In this document: piece after piece, positions 8,596-15,819 of the stretch
How positions within the stretch are numbered: the stretch's first letter is position 1
Layout: each line of letters begins with the position of its first letter
DNA from: Clostridiales bacterium
GTDB taxonomy: Bacteria; Bacillota; Clostridia; Christensenellales; DUVY01
Direction: 5' to 3'
DNA: 35,401 nt
NCBI GenBank assembly: GCA_012840805.1
Contig: DUVY01000004.1
Span: 1-35,401 of the forward strand
Position numbers and translations under genes: made by a program
The notes under the pieces: generated by a model
Database searches by the model: none
The model's input: only the letters and a program-made list of their open reading frames with translations
Told to the model about the DNA's origin: nothing

Positions 8596-9273
8596 ATGCA
8601 ATATAAAATCCATACAACGCCTATTTGGGACGCTTTCAAAACAGAGGATTGCCTATGCCCAATGTGCCATATTAATCAAGAGTTGGTTGACGGGCTTGTG
8701 GATAGATATTTGAATGAGGCGGTAATGGTTCCGATATCTCGGCAATTAGTAAATAAATACGGCTTTTGTTGGCACCATTATAATATGCTCCTTAAGGGCG
8801 ATAATATATTAGGCGTCGCACTACAAAGTATAACCAGAACAGAACATTTGCAAAACATAATAAAGCCGCCTAAAAATTTAAAAAGCGCGACAAAGCAAGC
8901 GACAGAATTATTAAACCAAAGCAGCTCTTGCGTTATTTGTCAAGACGCCGAGAAAACTATGGATAGATATTATATGACAGTGGCGCAAATGTATTACAAC
9001 GAGCCGCCTTTTATGAAAGCGCTGGATTCTTCGCGGGGTTTTTGTCTTTTTCATTACGCGAAATTAATGCAGAACGCCCGTCACGCGCGCTCAAAATCAA
9101 TTTCATTTTTGGAATCTTTATATTCCGTCCAAATAAGCACGTTGGCGAAACTAAAAAGCAACCTAGAATCTTTTTCTCAAAAATTTGACTATCAAAAGAA
9201 AGATATCCCTTGGGGCAATAACAAGGACGCGCCTTGGAGAACTTCCCAGATTATCACAAAAAAGAAAATCTAA
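8596..9273 (+). CDS. DUF6062 family protein, duplicated Cys/His metal-binding motifs
   Basis: 225 aa, function unknown. Recalled family features fit: an N-terminal TTPIWDAF-like start, a CPMC pair and a C-terminal FDYQKKDIPWGNNKDAPWR tail (197-215) typical of DUF6062 proteins of Clostridia. Two similar modules are visible: C21-x2-C24 with GFCWHH (57-62), and C112-x2-C115 with GFCLFH (149-154). Each supplies two Cys plus a Cys-x2-His, which suggests two zinc or Fe-S sites. No signal peptide or membrane helix is seen, so it is probably cytoplasmic. The ATG has AGGCGG about ten bases upstream. Confidence 0.75.
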   Translation: MQYKIHTTPIWDAFKTEDCLCPMCHINQELVDGLVDRYLNEAVMVPISRQLVNKYGFCWHHYNMLLKGDNILGVALQSITRTEHLQNIIKPPKNLKSATKQATELLNQSSSCVICQDAEKTMDRYYMTVAQMYYNEPPFMKALDSSRGFCLFHYAKLMQNARHARSKSISFLESLYSVQISTLAKLKSNLESFSQKFDYQKKDIPWGNNKDAPWRTSQIITKKKI

Positions 9274-9462
9274 AGATTTTAAGTGTTTATTAAATTAGCT
9301 GAAAATCTTAATATAATAATCAAATATAGTCAAATATAATCAAATTAATGGCTAATTATAGTTTAAAGAAACTATTATTTTTCAATATTGATAAGATTTT
9401 AAAAACATCGCGAAATTTTTACAACTTTTATTTGCCTTTCCATATCTATAGGAGTATAATCA

Positions 9463-9651
9463 TTGGTATCTTTACCAAAAAAGGATTTGTATATGGAGGA
9501 GCTTATATTTGTAATCGGAGAATTATTGGTTACCGAGACTAATTTGATAGAGTCCGTAGTTTATCCGCGCGAAAAAGAGTATCCCAATAATCTATTGGCG
9601 ATAAGCAAAGACGGAAAAAAATACGAGATTGCGATTCGCGCATTGGATTGA
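9463..9651 (+). CDS. Small protein of unknown function
   Basis: Two starts are possible. TTG at 9463 (62 aa) has an ideal AGGAG eight bases upstream; in-frame ATG at 9493 (52 aa) has AAGGA seven bases upstream. The shared part, from MEELIFVIGELLVTETN, is acidic, reads as a short beta-rich domain and ends EIAIRALD. I recognise no family. Two good ribosome sites and normal codon use suggest it is translated. It lies between the DUF6062 gene and the oppositely oriented rnpB terminator. The 190 bases before it contain no convincing gene. Confidence 0.55.
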   Translation: MVSLPKKDLYMEELIFVIGELLVTETNLIESVVYPREKEYPNNLLAISKDGKKYEIAIRALD

Positions 9652-9682
9652 TTTACGCTTTTTCAGTTTTTTAATAGACCTT

Positions 9683-9720
9683 AAAAAAAGCGGTCGCAAA
9701 CGCTTTTCGTTTGCGACCGC
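9683..9720 (-). terminator. Intrinsic terminator of rnpB
   Basis: Perfect 13-bp stem (9720-9708 with 9702-9690), 5-base loop, then seven T on the minus strand. It begins 7 bases after the predicted RNase P RNA 3' end. Confidence 0.92.
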
Positions 9721-9727
9721 ACAAAAC

Positions 9728-10058
9728 GCAGATGACCTGTAAGCCGAGTTCTGTCGAGAATGACCATCTGTCTGGACATATCGTTGCCGATATGTTCAAG
9801 CGATTTTGTCGAGAGCTACGGCGGACCACCTTGCGCTCTCTATCTTGCATCAGGCGGGGTTTACAGCGCCGCATAAGTCGCCATATGCGCGGTAGGCTCT
9901 TACCCTACCCTTTCACCCTTACATACTATTTGGTATGCGGTTTGCTTTCTGTTGCACTTTCCTTGAAGTCGCCTTCACTGGATGTTATCCAGCGCCCTGT
10001 CCTACGATGCTCGGACTTTCCTCATTTTTTAAAAAAACGCGGTCATTCAGTCAACTGC
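9728..10058 (-). ncRNA. rnpB: RNase P RNA, bacterial class A type
   Basis: About 331 nt, the catalytic RNA that trims tRNA 5' leaders. The 5' universal core GAGGAAAGTCCGAGC is at 10023-10009 and the 3' core ACAGAACTCGGCTTA at 9754-9740; these form the P4 pseudoknot region. Ends were set by helix P1: GCAGTTGACT at the 5' end pairs with AGGTCATCTGC at the 3' end with one mismatch. Its own promoter lies upstream and a strong terminator follows. The layout fits the class A fold rather than the Bacillus class B fold, though I did not model it fully. It is the last transcript of the rnj-trmR-trhP block. Confidence 0.95.
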
Positions 10059-10064
10059 AATAAT

Positions 10065-10095
10065 ATTATACCACAATTGATAACAAATGTATCAA
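10065..10095 (-). promoter_or_regulatory. Promoter of rnpB
   Basis: TATAAT (10070-10065) lies exactly six bases before the predicted 5' G of rnpB at 10058. TTGATA (10095-10090) is 19 bases upstream, slightly long; GATACA gives a 17-base spacer but is a weaker match. Confidence 0.7.
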
Positions 10096-10167
10096 AGCAA
10101 AGTTTGGAAAATTTTGTATTAAATAAAACTAAAGTCTTTAAAATTATAATCTAATAATTCTATTTGC

Positions 10168-11385
10168 TCAAGAATTTTTTTGTTTTTTTCTTAATATATC
10201 TCCAGAATTTAATTTTAAATCGGTATGGATATATAATTCTTGTTGGACTTGATCTGCTATCATAATTGGTTTTCCGTTGATATTTTGCATTTTTTGAACA
10301 TTAATAGTTTTCAAAAAAGTATCGCCAGGCGACAAAATTTCTAATTCGTCGCCTATCTCAAAGCGATTTCTTTGTTCGACCAAAGCTTTGCCATTGTCAT
10401 ATTCTTTTACAATCGCCACAAAATCATAAGTTTGAATCGTTCTTGACGACGAATAACACTCTTCGGGCTTATCGAAATAAAAACCGGTCGTAAACTCTCT
10501 ATGCGATGTCTTATAAGGCTCTTGTAATATATATTCGGGTATTTTTTGATTATTTGCCAAATAGTCTAACGCCCGTCTATACGCGTTTACGATAGTTGCC
10601 ACATAATAAGCAGTTTTCATCCTTCCTTCAATTTTGAAAGAGCTTATGCCCGCTTGAGCTAATTTGTCCAAATGATTTAGCATATTTAAGTCTTTAGAGT
10701 TAAGGATATATGTCCCCTTGGCGTCTTGATTGATTACTAGCTGTTTGTCGGGCTTAGTTTTTTGGTATAGCATATAGTCCCAGCGGCACGATTGAACGCA
10801 CTCTCCACGATTAGAATCTCTACCTGTAAAAAAGTTGCTTAACAAACATCGTCCCGAATATGAAACGCACATAGCTCCGTGGACAAAAGCTTCAAGTTCT
10901 ATGTCTTTGGTAAGATTTTTATTGATGTTTTGGATTTCTTTCAAGGTCAATTCGCGCGCTAGGATTACTCTTTTTGCGCCAAGGTTGGCGTAAAAATCTA
11001 TCGCGCGCGCGTTGGTAGTGTTTGCTTGCGTGCTGATATGAACATCTAGGCTGGTGTTTTTTAATACTATATCCAAAACGCCCAAATCGCTCACTATTAC
11101 GGCATCTATTTTTGCTTCTTGAAGTATATTAAGATATTCTTCAAGCTGGGCAAAGTCATTATCGCGTGCAAAAATATTGACGGTGACATACAGCTTTTTA
11201 CCTAAGTTGTGAGTATATCGAGCGGCTTCAAATATTTCGTCATACGAAAAGTTTTGACTGTATTGTCTTAGGCTGAAATTATGCCCGCCCATATACGCAG
11301 CGTCCGCGCCAAAGTAAAGGGCGGTTTTTAGTTTTTCCATATTGCCCGCGGGGGCTAATAATTCAATTTTTTTTATATCTTTCAT
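10168..11385 (-). CDS. trhP: TrhP-like U32 family protein, tRNA U34 5-hydroxylation
   Basis: 405 aa U32 protein, often mislabelled 'collagenase'. TrhP proteins install 5-hydroxyuridine at tRNA position 34 using prephenate and an Fe-S cluster. Seen here are a TIM-barrel opening (ELLAPAGNMEKLKTALYFGA, 8-27), AFVHGAMCVSYSGRCLLSNF (166-185), and a Cys set C173/C180/C196/C200 that fits Fe-S binding. KIEGRMKT and a C-terminal beta domain follow. The O-methyltransferase gene 6 bases upstream matches TrmR, which methylates the hydroxyl; Bacillus subtilis has the same pairing (yrrM-yrrN-yrrO). Only one TrhP is present here. Confidence 0.85.
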   Translation of the reverse strand: MKDIKKIELLAPAGNMEKLKTALYFGADAAYMGGHNFSLRQYSQNFSYDEIFEAARYTHNLGKKLYVTVNIFARDNDFAQLEEYLNILQEAKIDAVIVSDLGVLDIVLKNTSLDVHISTQANTTNARAIDFYANLGAKRVILARELTLKEIQNINKNLTKDIELEAFVHGAMCVSYSGRCLLSNFFTGRDSNRGECVQSCRWDYMLYQKTKPDKQLVINQDAKGTYILNSKDLNMLNHLDKLAQAGISSFKIEGRMKTAYYVATIVNAYRRALDYLANNQKIPEYILQEPYKTSHREFTTGFYFDKPEECYSSSRTIQTYDFVAIVKEYDNGKALVEQRNRFEIGDELEILSPGDTFLKTINVQKMQNINGKPIMIADQVQQELYIHTDLKLNSGDILRKKQKNS

Positions 11386-11391
11386 AATAAC

Positions 11392-12000
11392 TTATATCTT
11401 TTGGCAAATCGCCACATAGTCATCGCCTGTTTTTATTATCTCGCATTTTAATTGCGGGCATTTTTTTAACGCTTTTTCAAATTTTCGCAAGTTTACCGCG
11501 ATAGTGCGCATTTTGTGATAGGTGTTTTTTCCATTCTTTGATAGACCATAAAAAGACAAATTATCACAAAACAATATTCCGTCTTTGTCCAAAATTTTTA
11601 AGATATTAGGCAAATAATTAATATATTGACCTTTCGCGCCGTCTAGAAATATAAAATCAAATAATCTGTTTTGCAATACATACAGACCCAAAAGAGCGGC
11701 AGCGTCTTCTAGTATTAATTCCACATATTGATAAAGACCTAGCGATTTTAAATTAGCTAGCGCAAGCTCAAATCTTTCAGGGTCAATATCAACCGTAGTA
11801 AAGCTAATATCTTTTAAGTCGGCGTAACTTTTTATTGAGTTCAAAATCTTTGCCGCAGAATAACCCGAACCTGTTCCTATTTCCAAAATTTTGTAAGGCT
11901 TATATTTTTTTAGCGCTTTATCTAATTGTTCCCACGCGGGCTCGCTTATAGTCGGTATATTATTATGCTGGCAATACTTCAAAATATCTTGTAAGCGCAT
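11392..12000 (-). CDS. trmR: TrmR-like SAM-dependent O-methyltransferase (tRNA ho5U34 methylation)
   Basis: 202 aa class I methyltransferase of the YrrM/CaiE-like O-methyltransferase family. The SAM-binding motif is ILEIGTGSGYSAAKI (38-52), the acidic ribose-binding end is TTVDIDPE (68-75), and FDFIFLDGAKGQY (115-127) with the metal-binding DN pair (146-147) are typical. In Bacillus subtilis the homolog methylates 5-hydroxyuridine-34 to 5-methoxyuridine in tRNA. That assignment here rests mainly on TrhP lying directly downstream. The ATG is one base after the RNase J stop, so translation is probably coupled. Confidence 0.82.
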   Translation of the reverse strand: MRLQDILKYCQHNNIPTISEPAWEQLDKALKKYKPYKILEIGTGSGYSAAKILNSIKSYADLKDISFTTVDIDPERFELALANLKSLGLYQYVELILEDAAALLGLYVLQNRLFDFIFLDGAKGQYINYLPNILKILDKDGILFCDNLSFYGLSKNGKNTYHKMRTIAVNLRKFEKALKKCPQLKCEIIKTGDDYVAICQKI

Positions 12001-12001
12001 A

Positions 12002-13657
12002 TCAGTTTTCTATTATTATGGGCAAAATCATCGGGCTTCTTTTGATTTTTTTGTTCAAAAAATTGCGAAGATTTTTTCTTATATTGTTTTTTAAAATTTC
12101 TCTGTCAACTTGAACTTTTAAGTCAATTCCGTTAACCGAATTAATAGAAACCCGCTTAATTTCCTCTATCAGATCCACAGATTCTCTGGCATAAATAAAG
12201 CCTCTCGTTATTACATCGACAGACGAAACAGTCCCGCCTTGCTCAATGCCCATTATAACCAGCAACATTCCGTCCTCTGATAGACGCCTTCTATCCCTTA
12301 ATACTTCGGCGCCTACATCGCCTATGCCCGCCCCGTCAACTAAGACATTGCCAGCAGTAACATTGTCCGACCTTTTCATAAATTTGGAACAGACTTCAAT
12401 TTTGTTGCCAACCTGTGGCATTAGCATATGTTTTGGATTGTGTCCCAAATCAGCGATCATTTCCATATGCTGCTTAAGATGCCTAATCTCGCCGTGAACG
12501 GGAATAAAAAACTTGGGTTTTACCAAAAGATAAATGAGCTTGAGTTCTTCTCTAAAGGCGTGTCCCGAAACATGAACATCCGCCAACGCCTCGTATATGA
12601 CTTTGGCGCCTTTTTGGTATAAGTTGTTTATTACATTATATACCAATTTTTCGTTGCCGGGTATGGGCGAGGCGGATATTATGACCGTATCGTTATCGGT
12701 TATTTTTACTTTGTTAAACTCTCCGCTTGCCATACGAGTAAGCGCGCTCATTGGCTCGCCTTGAGAACCGGTAGTAATTATGACCAGCTTATCGTCGTCA
12801 ATCTTTTTGGTTTTTTCCAAATCAACTATTTGGTTTTTGTCGTATTTTATTTCGCCAATTTTGGAAGCGGCTTCCAGCACATTGTGCATACTGTGTCCGC
12901 TAAACGCGACCTTTCTTTCAAACTTTTGCGCCAAATCAATTATTTGCTGAATTCTATGAATATTGGACGCAAATGTCGCCACAATCAAACGCCTTTTCGT
13001 GTTTTGCACGAAAAAATTGTATAACGATTTTCCCACGGTGGATTCGCTCATAGAATATCCCGGTCTCTCAATATTGGTGCTTTCGGACAATAACAAGGTT
13101 ATGCCCTTTTTGCTTAACTCGGCAATCCGCCTTAGGTCAATCATTTCTCCGTCAATAGGATTATAATCAATCTTAAAGTCGCCTGTATGAAAAACTTTAG
13201 CGACGGGACATTGAATATACAAAGCGAAACTACCCGAAATAGAATGGCTTACTTTGATAAACTCTACCGAAAAAGCGCCCGCTTTTATAACCGTGTTCTT
13301 TTGGGCTATATTGACATTGACATTTTCTATTTTGTGTTCTTTGAACTTATGCTCCAAAAGAGCCAGAGTAAGATTGGACGCGTAGATAGGCGCGTGGATT
13401 CCAAACTGTTTTAATAAATAAGGCAAACCGCCTATATGGTCTTCATGACCATGAGTAAGAAAAAAGCCTCTAATCTTATGGATATTATCAATCAAATAAC
13501 TGACATCGGGGACAACAAGGTCAACTCCGGGCATATCAATGCTTGGAAACGCCGAGCCGCAATCAACTACTATAATATCGTTTCTATACTCAAAAGCGGT
13601 GATGTTTTTGCCTATCTCGCCAACACCGCCCAAAAATATAACTTTAAGTGTATCCAA
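12002..13657 (-). CDS. rnj: Ribonuclease J
   Basis: 551 aa metallo-beta-lactamase/beta-CASP nuclease that combines 5'-3' exo- and endonuclease activity on mRNA and rRNA precursors. Zn ligands are in HGHEDHIGG (69-77). SESTNIERPGYSMSE (194-208) and the central ASPIPGNE and HVSGHA segments are beta-CASP motifs, and PVHGE completes the active site. The C-terminal domain ends IIIEN. The length matches RNase J1/J2; only one copy is visible here. The start codon is TTG with GGAGG four bases upstream. It is first in an rnj-trmR-trhP operon with a promoter at 13701-13729. Confidence 0.95.
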   Translation of the reverse strand: MDTLKVIFLGGVGEIGKNITAFEYRNDIIVVDCGSAFPSIDMPGVDLVVPDVSYLIDNIHKIRGFFLTHGHEDHIGGLPYLLKQFGIHAPIYASNLTLALLEHKFKEHKIENVNVNIAQKNTVIKAGAFSVEFIKVSHSISGSFALYIQCPVAKVFHTGDFKIDYNPIDGEMIDLRRIAELSKKGITLLLSESTNIERPGYSMSESTVGKSLYNFFVQNTKRRLIVATFASNIHRIQQIIDLAQKFERKVAFSGHSMHNVLEAASKIGEIKYDKNQIVDLEKTKKIDDDKLVIITTGSQGEPMSALTRMASGEFNKVKITDNDTVIISASPIPGNEKLVYNVINNLYQKGAKVIYEALADVHVSGHAFREELKLIYLLVKPKFFIPVHGEIRHLKQHMEMIADLGHNPKHMLMPQVGNKIEVCSKFMKRSDNVTAGNVLVDGAGIGDVGAEVLRDRRRLSEDGMLLVIMGIEQGGTVSSVDVITRGFIYARESVDLIEEIKRVSINSVNGIDLKVQVDREILKNNIRKNLRNFLNKKIKRSPMILPIIIEN

Positions 13658-13700
13658 AAATCCTCCAAAATCTTTAGTTAAATTTATTTTATCAAAAAAT

Positions 13701-13729
13701 ATTATATACTATTTGGTAGTTTTTTACAA
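13701..13729 (-). promoter_or_regulatory. Promoter of the rnj-trmR-trhP operon
   Basis: TTGTAA (13729-13724) and TATAAT (13706-13701), 17-base spacer on the minus strand. Predicted start near 13694 gives a leader of about 37 bases before the TTG start of rnj. Confidence 0.65.
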
Positions 13730-13775
13730 ACTCAAAGTAAAACGATATTTTTGGCTACACTAATAAAGCTATTTA

Positions 13776-14804
13776 TTAAAAAGTGTCATTGAGCGCTGTT
13801 TGCGCTTTTTGTTGAGTTTGAGAATATTGCGGTTGTTTGTATAATACGGGTATATAGTGTTCGGGCGTGGCAATCGCGCCATGGCAAGAAACATCCAAAA
13901 AAGTATTGTCAAATATAATACAATCAGACAAGGAAATATTCCCGTCAATATAACAATTATTGCCTATAATCACATTATTGCCTACATCCACATTAAGCCC
14001 CAAAAAACTTCTCTTACCCAAATATGTCCGCCTTAGAGCGATGTCATATAGTTCTGGACTGTTTTTTGTAAAATAATCAAGTCCTTTGACGCCCTTGAGC
14101 GTGTCCATATTGGCTTTGAAATACTCCTCTATGCACCCTATATCGCACCAATATTTATTAATCCTATGCGCGAATATTTTTTTGCCTTGGGCTAAGATTA
14201 TGGGAAACAAATCCCGCGCGAAATCAAACGGAATATCTTTTGGGATATAAGTCAATATGTCGGGGTTTATTATATAAATTCCGCAATTAATCAAATTGCT
14301 TATAATTTCTTTTTTTTGGGGTTTTTCCACAAACTCTGTCACATAGCCGTATTTGTCTGTTTTGACGACGCCATAAAGCGAAGGGTTTTCTACTTCTTTA
14401 ACCGCCATAGTGATATCGGCGTTGCTTTTAAGATGCGCGTCATAAATTTTCGCCAAATCAAGATTAGTCAGCGCGTCCCCGCTTATCACTATAAAAGGAT
14501 TTTTATTAAGCCAGGCTTGTGCCGCCTTTACGCTGCCCGCCGTTCCCAAAGCTTTGCGTTCTATAAAATATTTAAAACGCATCGGAAAATAATTGTTTAC
14601 GGCGTCAATAATCTTTTTGGGCATATGCATAAGCGTCAGCGCGATATTATCAATGTTATACCTTAACAAAAGTTCTATAATATAAAAAATAACGGGCTTT
14701 GCCAATACGGGCATAAGGGGTTTGGGTATGTTTTTGGTTAGCGGCATTAATCTTGTGCCCTTGCCGCCCGCCATAATAATAGCTTTTATGTCTTGTATGT
14801 TCAA
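13776..14804 (-). CDS. Sugar-phosphate nucleotidyltransferase (mannose-1-P guanylyltransferase-like)
   Basis: 342 aa. The N-terminal Rossmann-like domain has the nucleotidyltransferase signature IIMAGGKGTRLMPLT (9-23) followed by KPLMPV (28-33). A VISGDALTNLDL-type metal site and a FVEKP motif (about 158-162) are present. After about residue 265 comes a short left-handed beta-helix (hexapeptide-like VGNNVIIGNNCYIDG). Substrate cannot be told from sequence; mannose-1-P/GTP or glucose-1-P are likely. The start is TTG with GGGGAG nine bases upstream. It would feed polysaccharide or glycoconjugate synthesis, but no other glycan genes adjoin it. Confidence 0.82.
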   Translation of the reverse strand: MNIQDIKAIIMAGGKGTRLMPLTKNIPKPLMPVLAKPVIFYIIELLLRYNIDNIALTLMHMPKKIIDAVNNYFPMRFKYFIERKALGTAGSVKAAQAWLNKNPFIVISGDALTNLDLAKIYDAHLKSNADITMAVKEVENPSLYGVVKTDKYGYVTEFVEKPQKKEIISNLINCGIYIINPDILTYIPKDIPFDFARDLFPIILAQGKKIFAHRINKYWCDIGCIEEYFKANMDTLKGVKGLDYFTKNSPELYDIALRRTYLGKRSFLGLNVDVGNNVIIGNNCYIDGNISLSDCIIFDNTFLDVSCHGAIATPEHYIPVLYKQPQYSQTQQKAQTALNDTF

Positions 14805-14878
14805 TTGTCTTGTCTCCCCAAAAAAAAGTCAATGTCTTTAGATTGCGCAAATTTTTCTAAAAAATTCAAAAACCAAAA

Positions 14879-15277
14879 CTAACGATTGTCTTTGGTTTTT
14901 TTTGAGTTTTTATTTATAAAAATATTTTCAATCAGAATCCATACGCCCAAAACCGCCAAGAATACTCCAAACAGCCTTGAAAGCGAAACAGAGTTAATGT
15001 TCTTTATAATCAAAGACGAGATTACGCTAAAAACCAAAGCGGGTATTATTATAAATAAAATTCCTTCTGTCTTTACTAACTTATTCTTAAAATGCAAAAT
15101 AAGGGCTATTACAGCCATTGGTATAAACGAAGCTAAATTAATAGCCTGAGCTATATGCTGTTTTAGCCCGCCCAACATAGTCAAAAGCGGTATTGTCAAA
15201 GTCCCCCCGCCCATACCCATACCGCCTAGTATGCCGCCCGCAATCCCTATCAAAATAAATTTTATAACTTGCCACAT
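14879..15277 (-). CDS. TSUP (TauE/SafE) family permease, half-size protein
   Basis: 132 aa with about four membrane helices. The N-terminal GIAGGILGGMGMGGGTLTIP (12-31) is the Gly-rich TauE/SafE signature, normally found once in each half of a full permease of about 250 aa. Another half-size member lies 20 bases upstream, so the two probably pair into one transporter of sulfur compounds or organic anions. The substrate is unknown. The C-terminus is a short Lys/Asn-rich tail. The ATG has an AGGA site seven bases upstream. Confidence 0.8.
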   Translation of the reverse strand: MWQVIKFILIGIAGGILGGMGMGGGTLTIPLLTMLGGLKQHIAQAINLASFIPMAVIALILHFKNKLVKTEGILFIIIPALVFSVISSLIIKNINSVSLSRLFGVFLAVLGVWILIENIFINKNSKKTKDNR

Positions 15278-15297
15278 AAAACATCCTCGCGATCTTT

Positions 15298-15666
15298 CTA
15301 AGGAAAAAAAGTCATTTTTAATCCAACCAAAGTCATAACCGCGGCAAAAATTATTCTTATGACTTTGTTGTTAAGTTTGGACAATAATACAGCGCCCAAA
15401 ATGCCGCCTATTATCACGCCGCCACCGGCTGATAAGCCGCTTTTTAACTCAAAATAGCCCGACGCTATATAGATAATCGCGCTTACAATACAAAGCGGTA
15501 AGATGATTAAAATAGCCGTCGCGTGAGCGGTCTTGGTTTTGTTTTTTAAAACGCGTTCCAAAACAGGAACAGCAATCATTCCGCCCCCGCCGCCAAAAAA
15601 ACCGTTAATAAAACCTATTATTGCTCCGCATATTAATAAAGTAATCTTTTTTGGGAATTTTTTCAT
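15298..15666 (-). CDS. TSUP (TauE/SafE) family permease, half-size partner
   Basis: 122 aa from ATG at 15666: LICGAIIGFINGFFGGGGGM (10-29) is the TSUP signature, and about four helices follow. I chose this start because it mirrors the partner protein and the TTG start at 15780 has no ribosome site. The longer form (160 aa) would add a hydrophobic segment, and its codons overlap the divergent promoter at 15732-15760. A ribosome site is not obvious for either start. The paired genes are cotranscribed, with the partner 20 bases downstream. Confidence 0.75.
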   Translation of the reverse strand: MKKFPKKITLLICGAIIGFINGFFGGGGGMIAVPVLERVLKNKTKTAHATAILIILPLCIVSAIIYIASGYFELKSGLSAGGGVIIGGILGAVLLSKLNNKVIRIIFAAVMTLVGLKMTFFP

Positions 15667-15731
15667 ATCGCAAATAGTTTTAGCTTGGACGCCCCAAAAT
15701 ATTAAAGAAATGGAAAAAAGGTATATAACAA

Positions 15732-15760
15732 TTGATTTTAGAACGCTAATTTTATATAAT
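15732..15760 (+). promoter_or_regulatory. Promoter of the four-repeat surface protein gene
   Basis: TTGATT (15732-15737) and TATAAT (15755-15760) with a 17-base spacer. Predicted start near 15767 gives a leader of about 53 bases. Confidence 0.6.
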
Positions 15761-15819
15761 AATAAATAGTTTACAAACAAAGCGAAGAATTATAAGGACT
15801 TATAAAGGATATAATCAAA

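Noticed and set aside
9348-9542. 64-codon plus-strand ORF
   Set aside because: It has no ribosome site, an AT-driven composition, and overlaps the better-supported small ORF at 9463 in another frame.
9711-10154. 147-codon plus-strand and 67-codon minus-strand ORFs
   Set aside because: They fall within the RNase P RNA gene, which has conserved RNA core motifs, promoter and terminator.
13776-13800. Short inverted repeat near the end of the nucleotidyltransferase gene as terminator
   Set aside because: The stem is AT-only and no T run follows on the minus strand.
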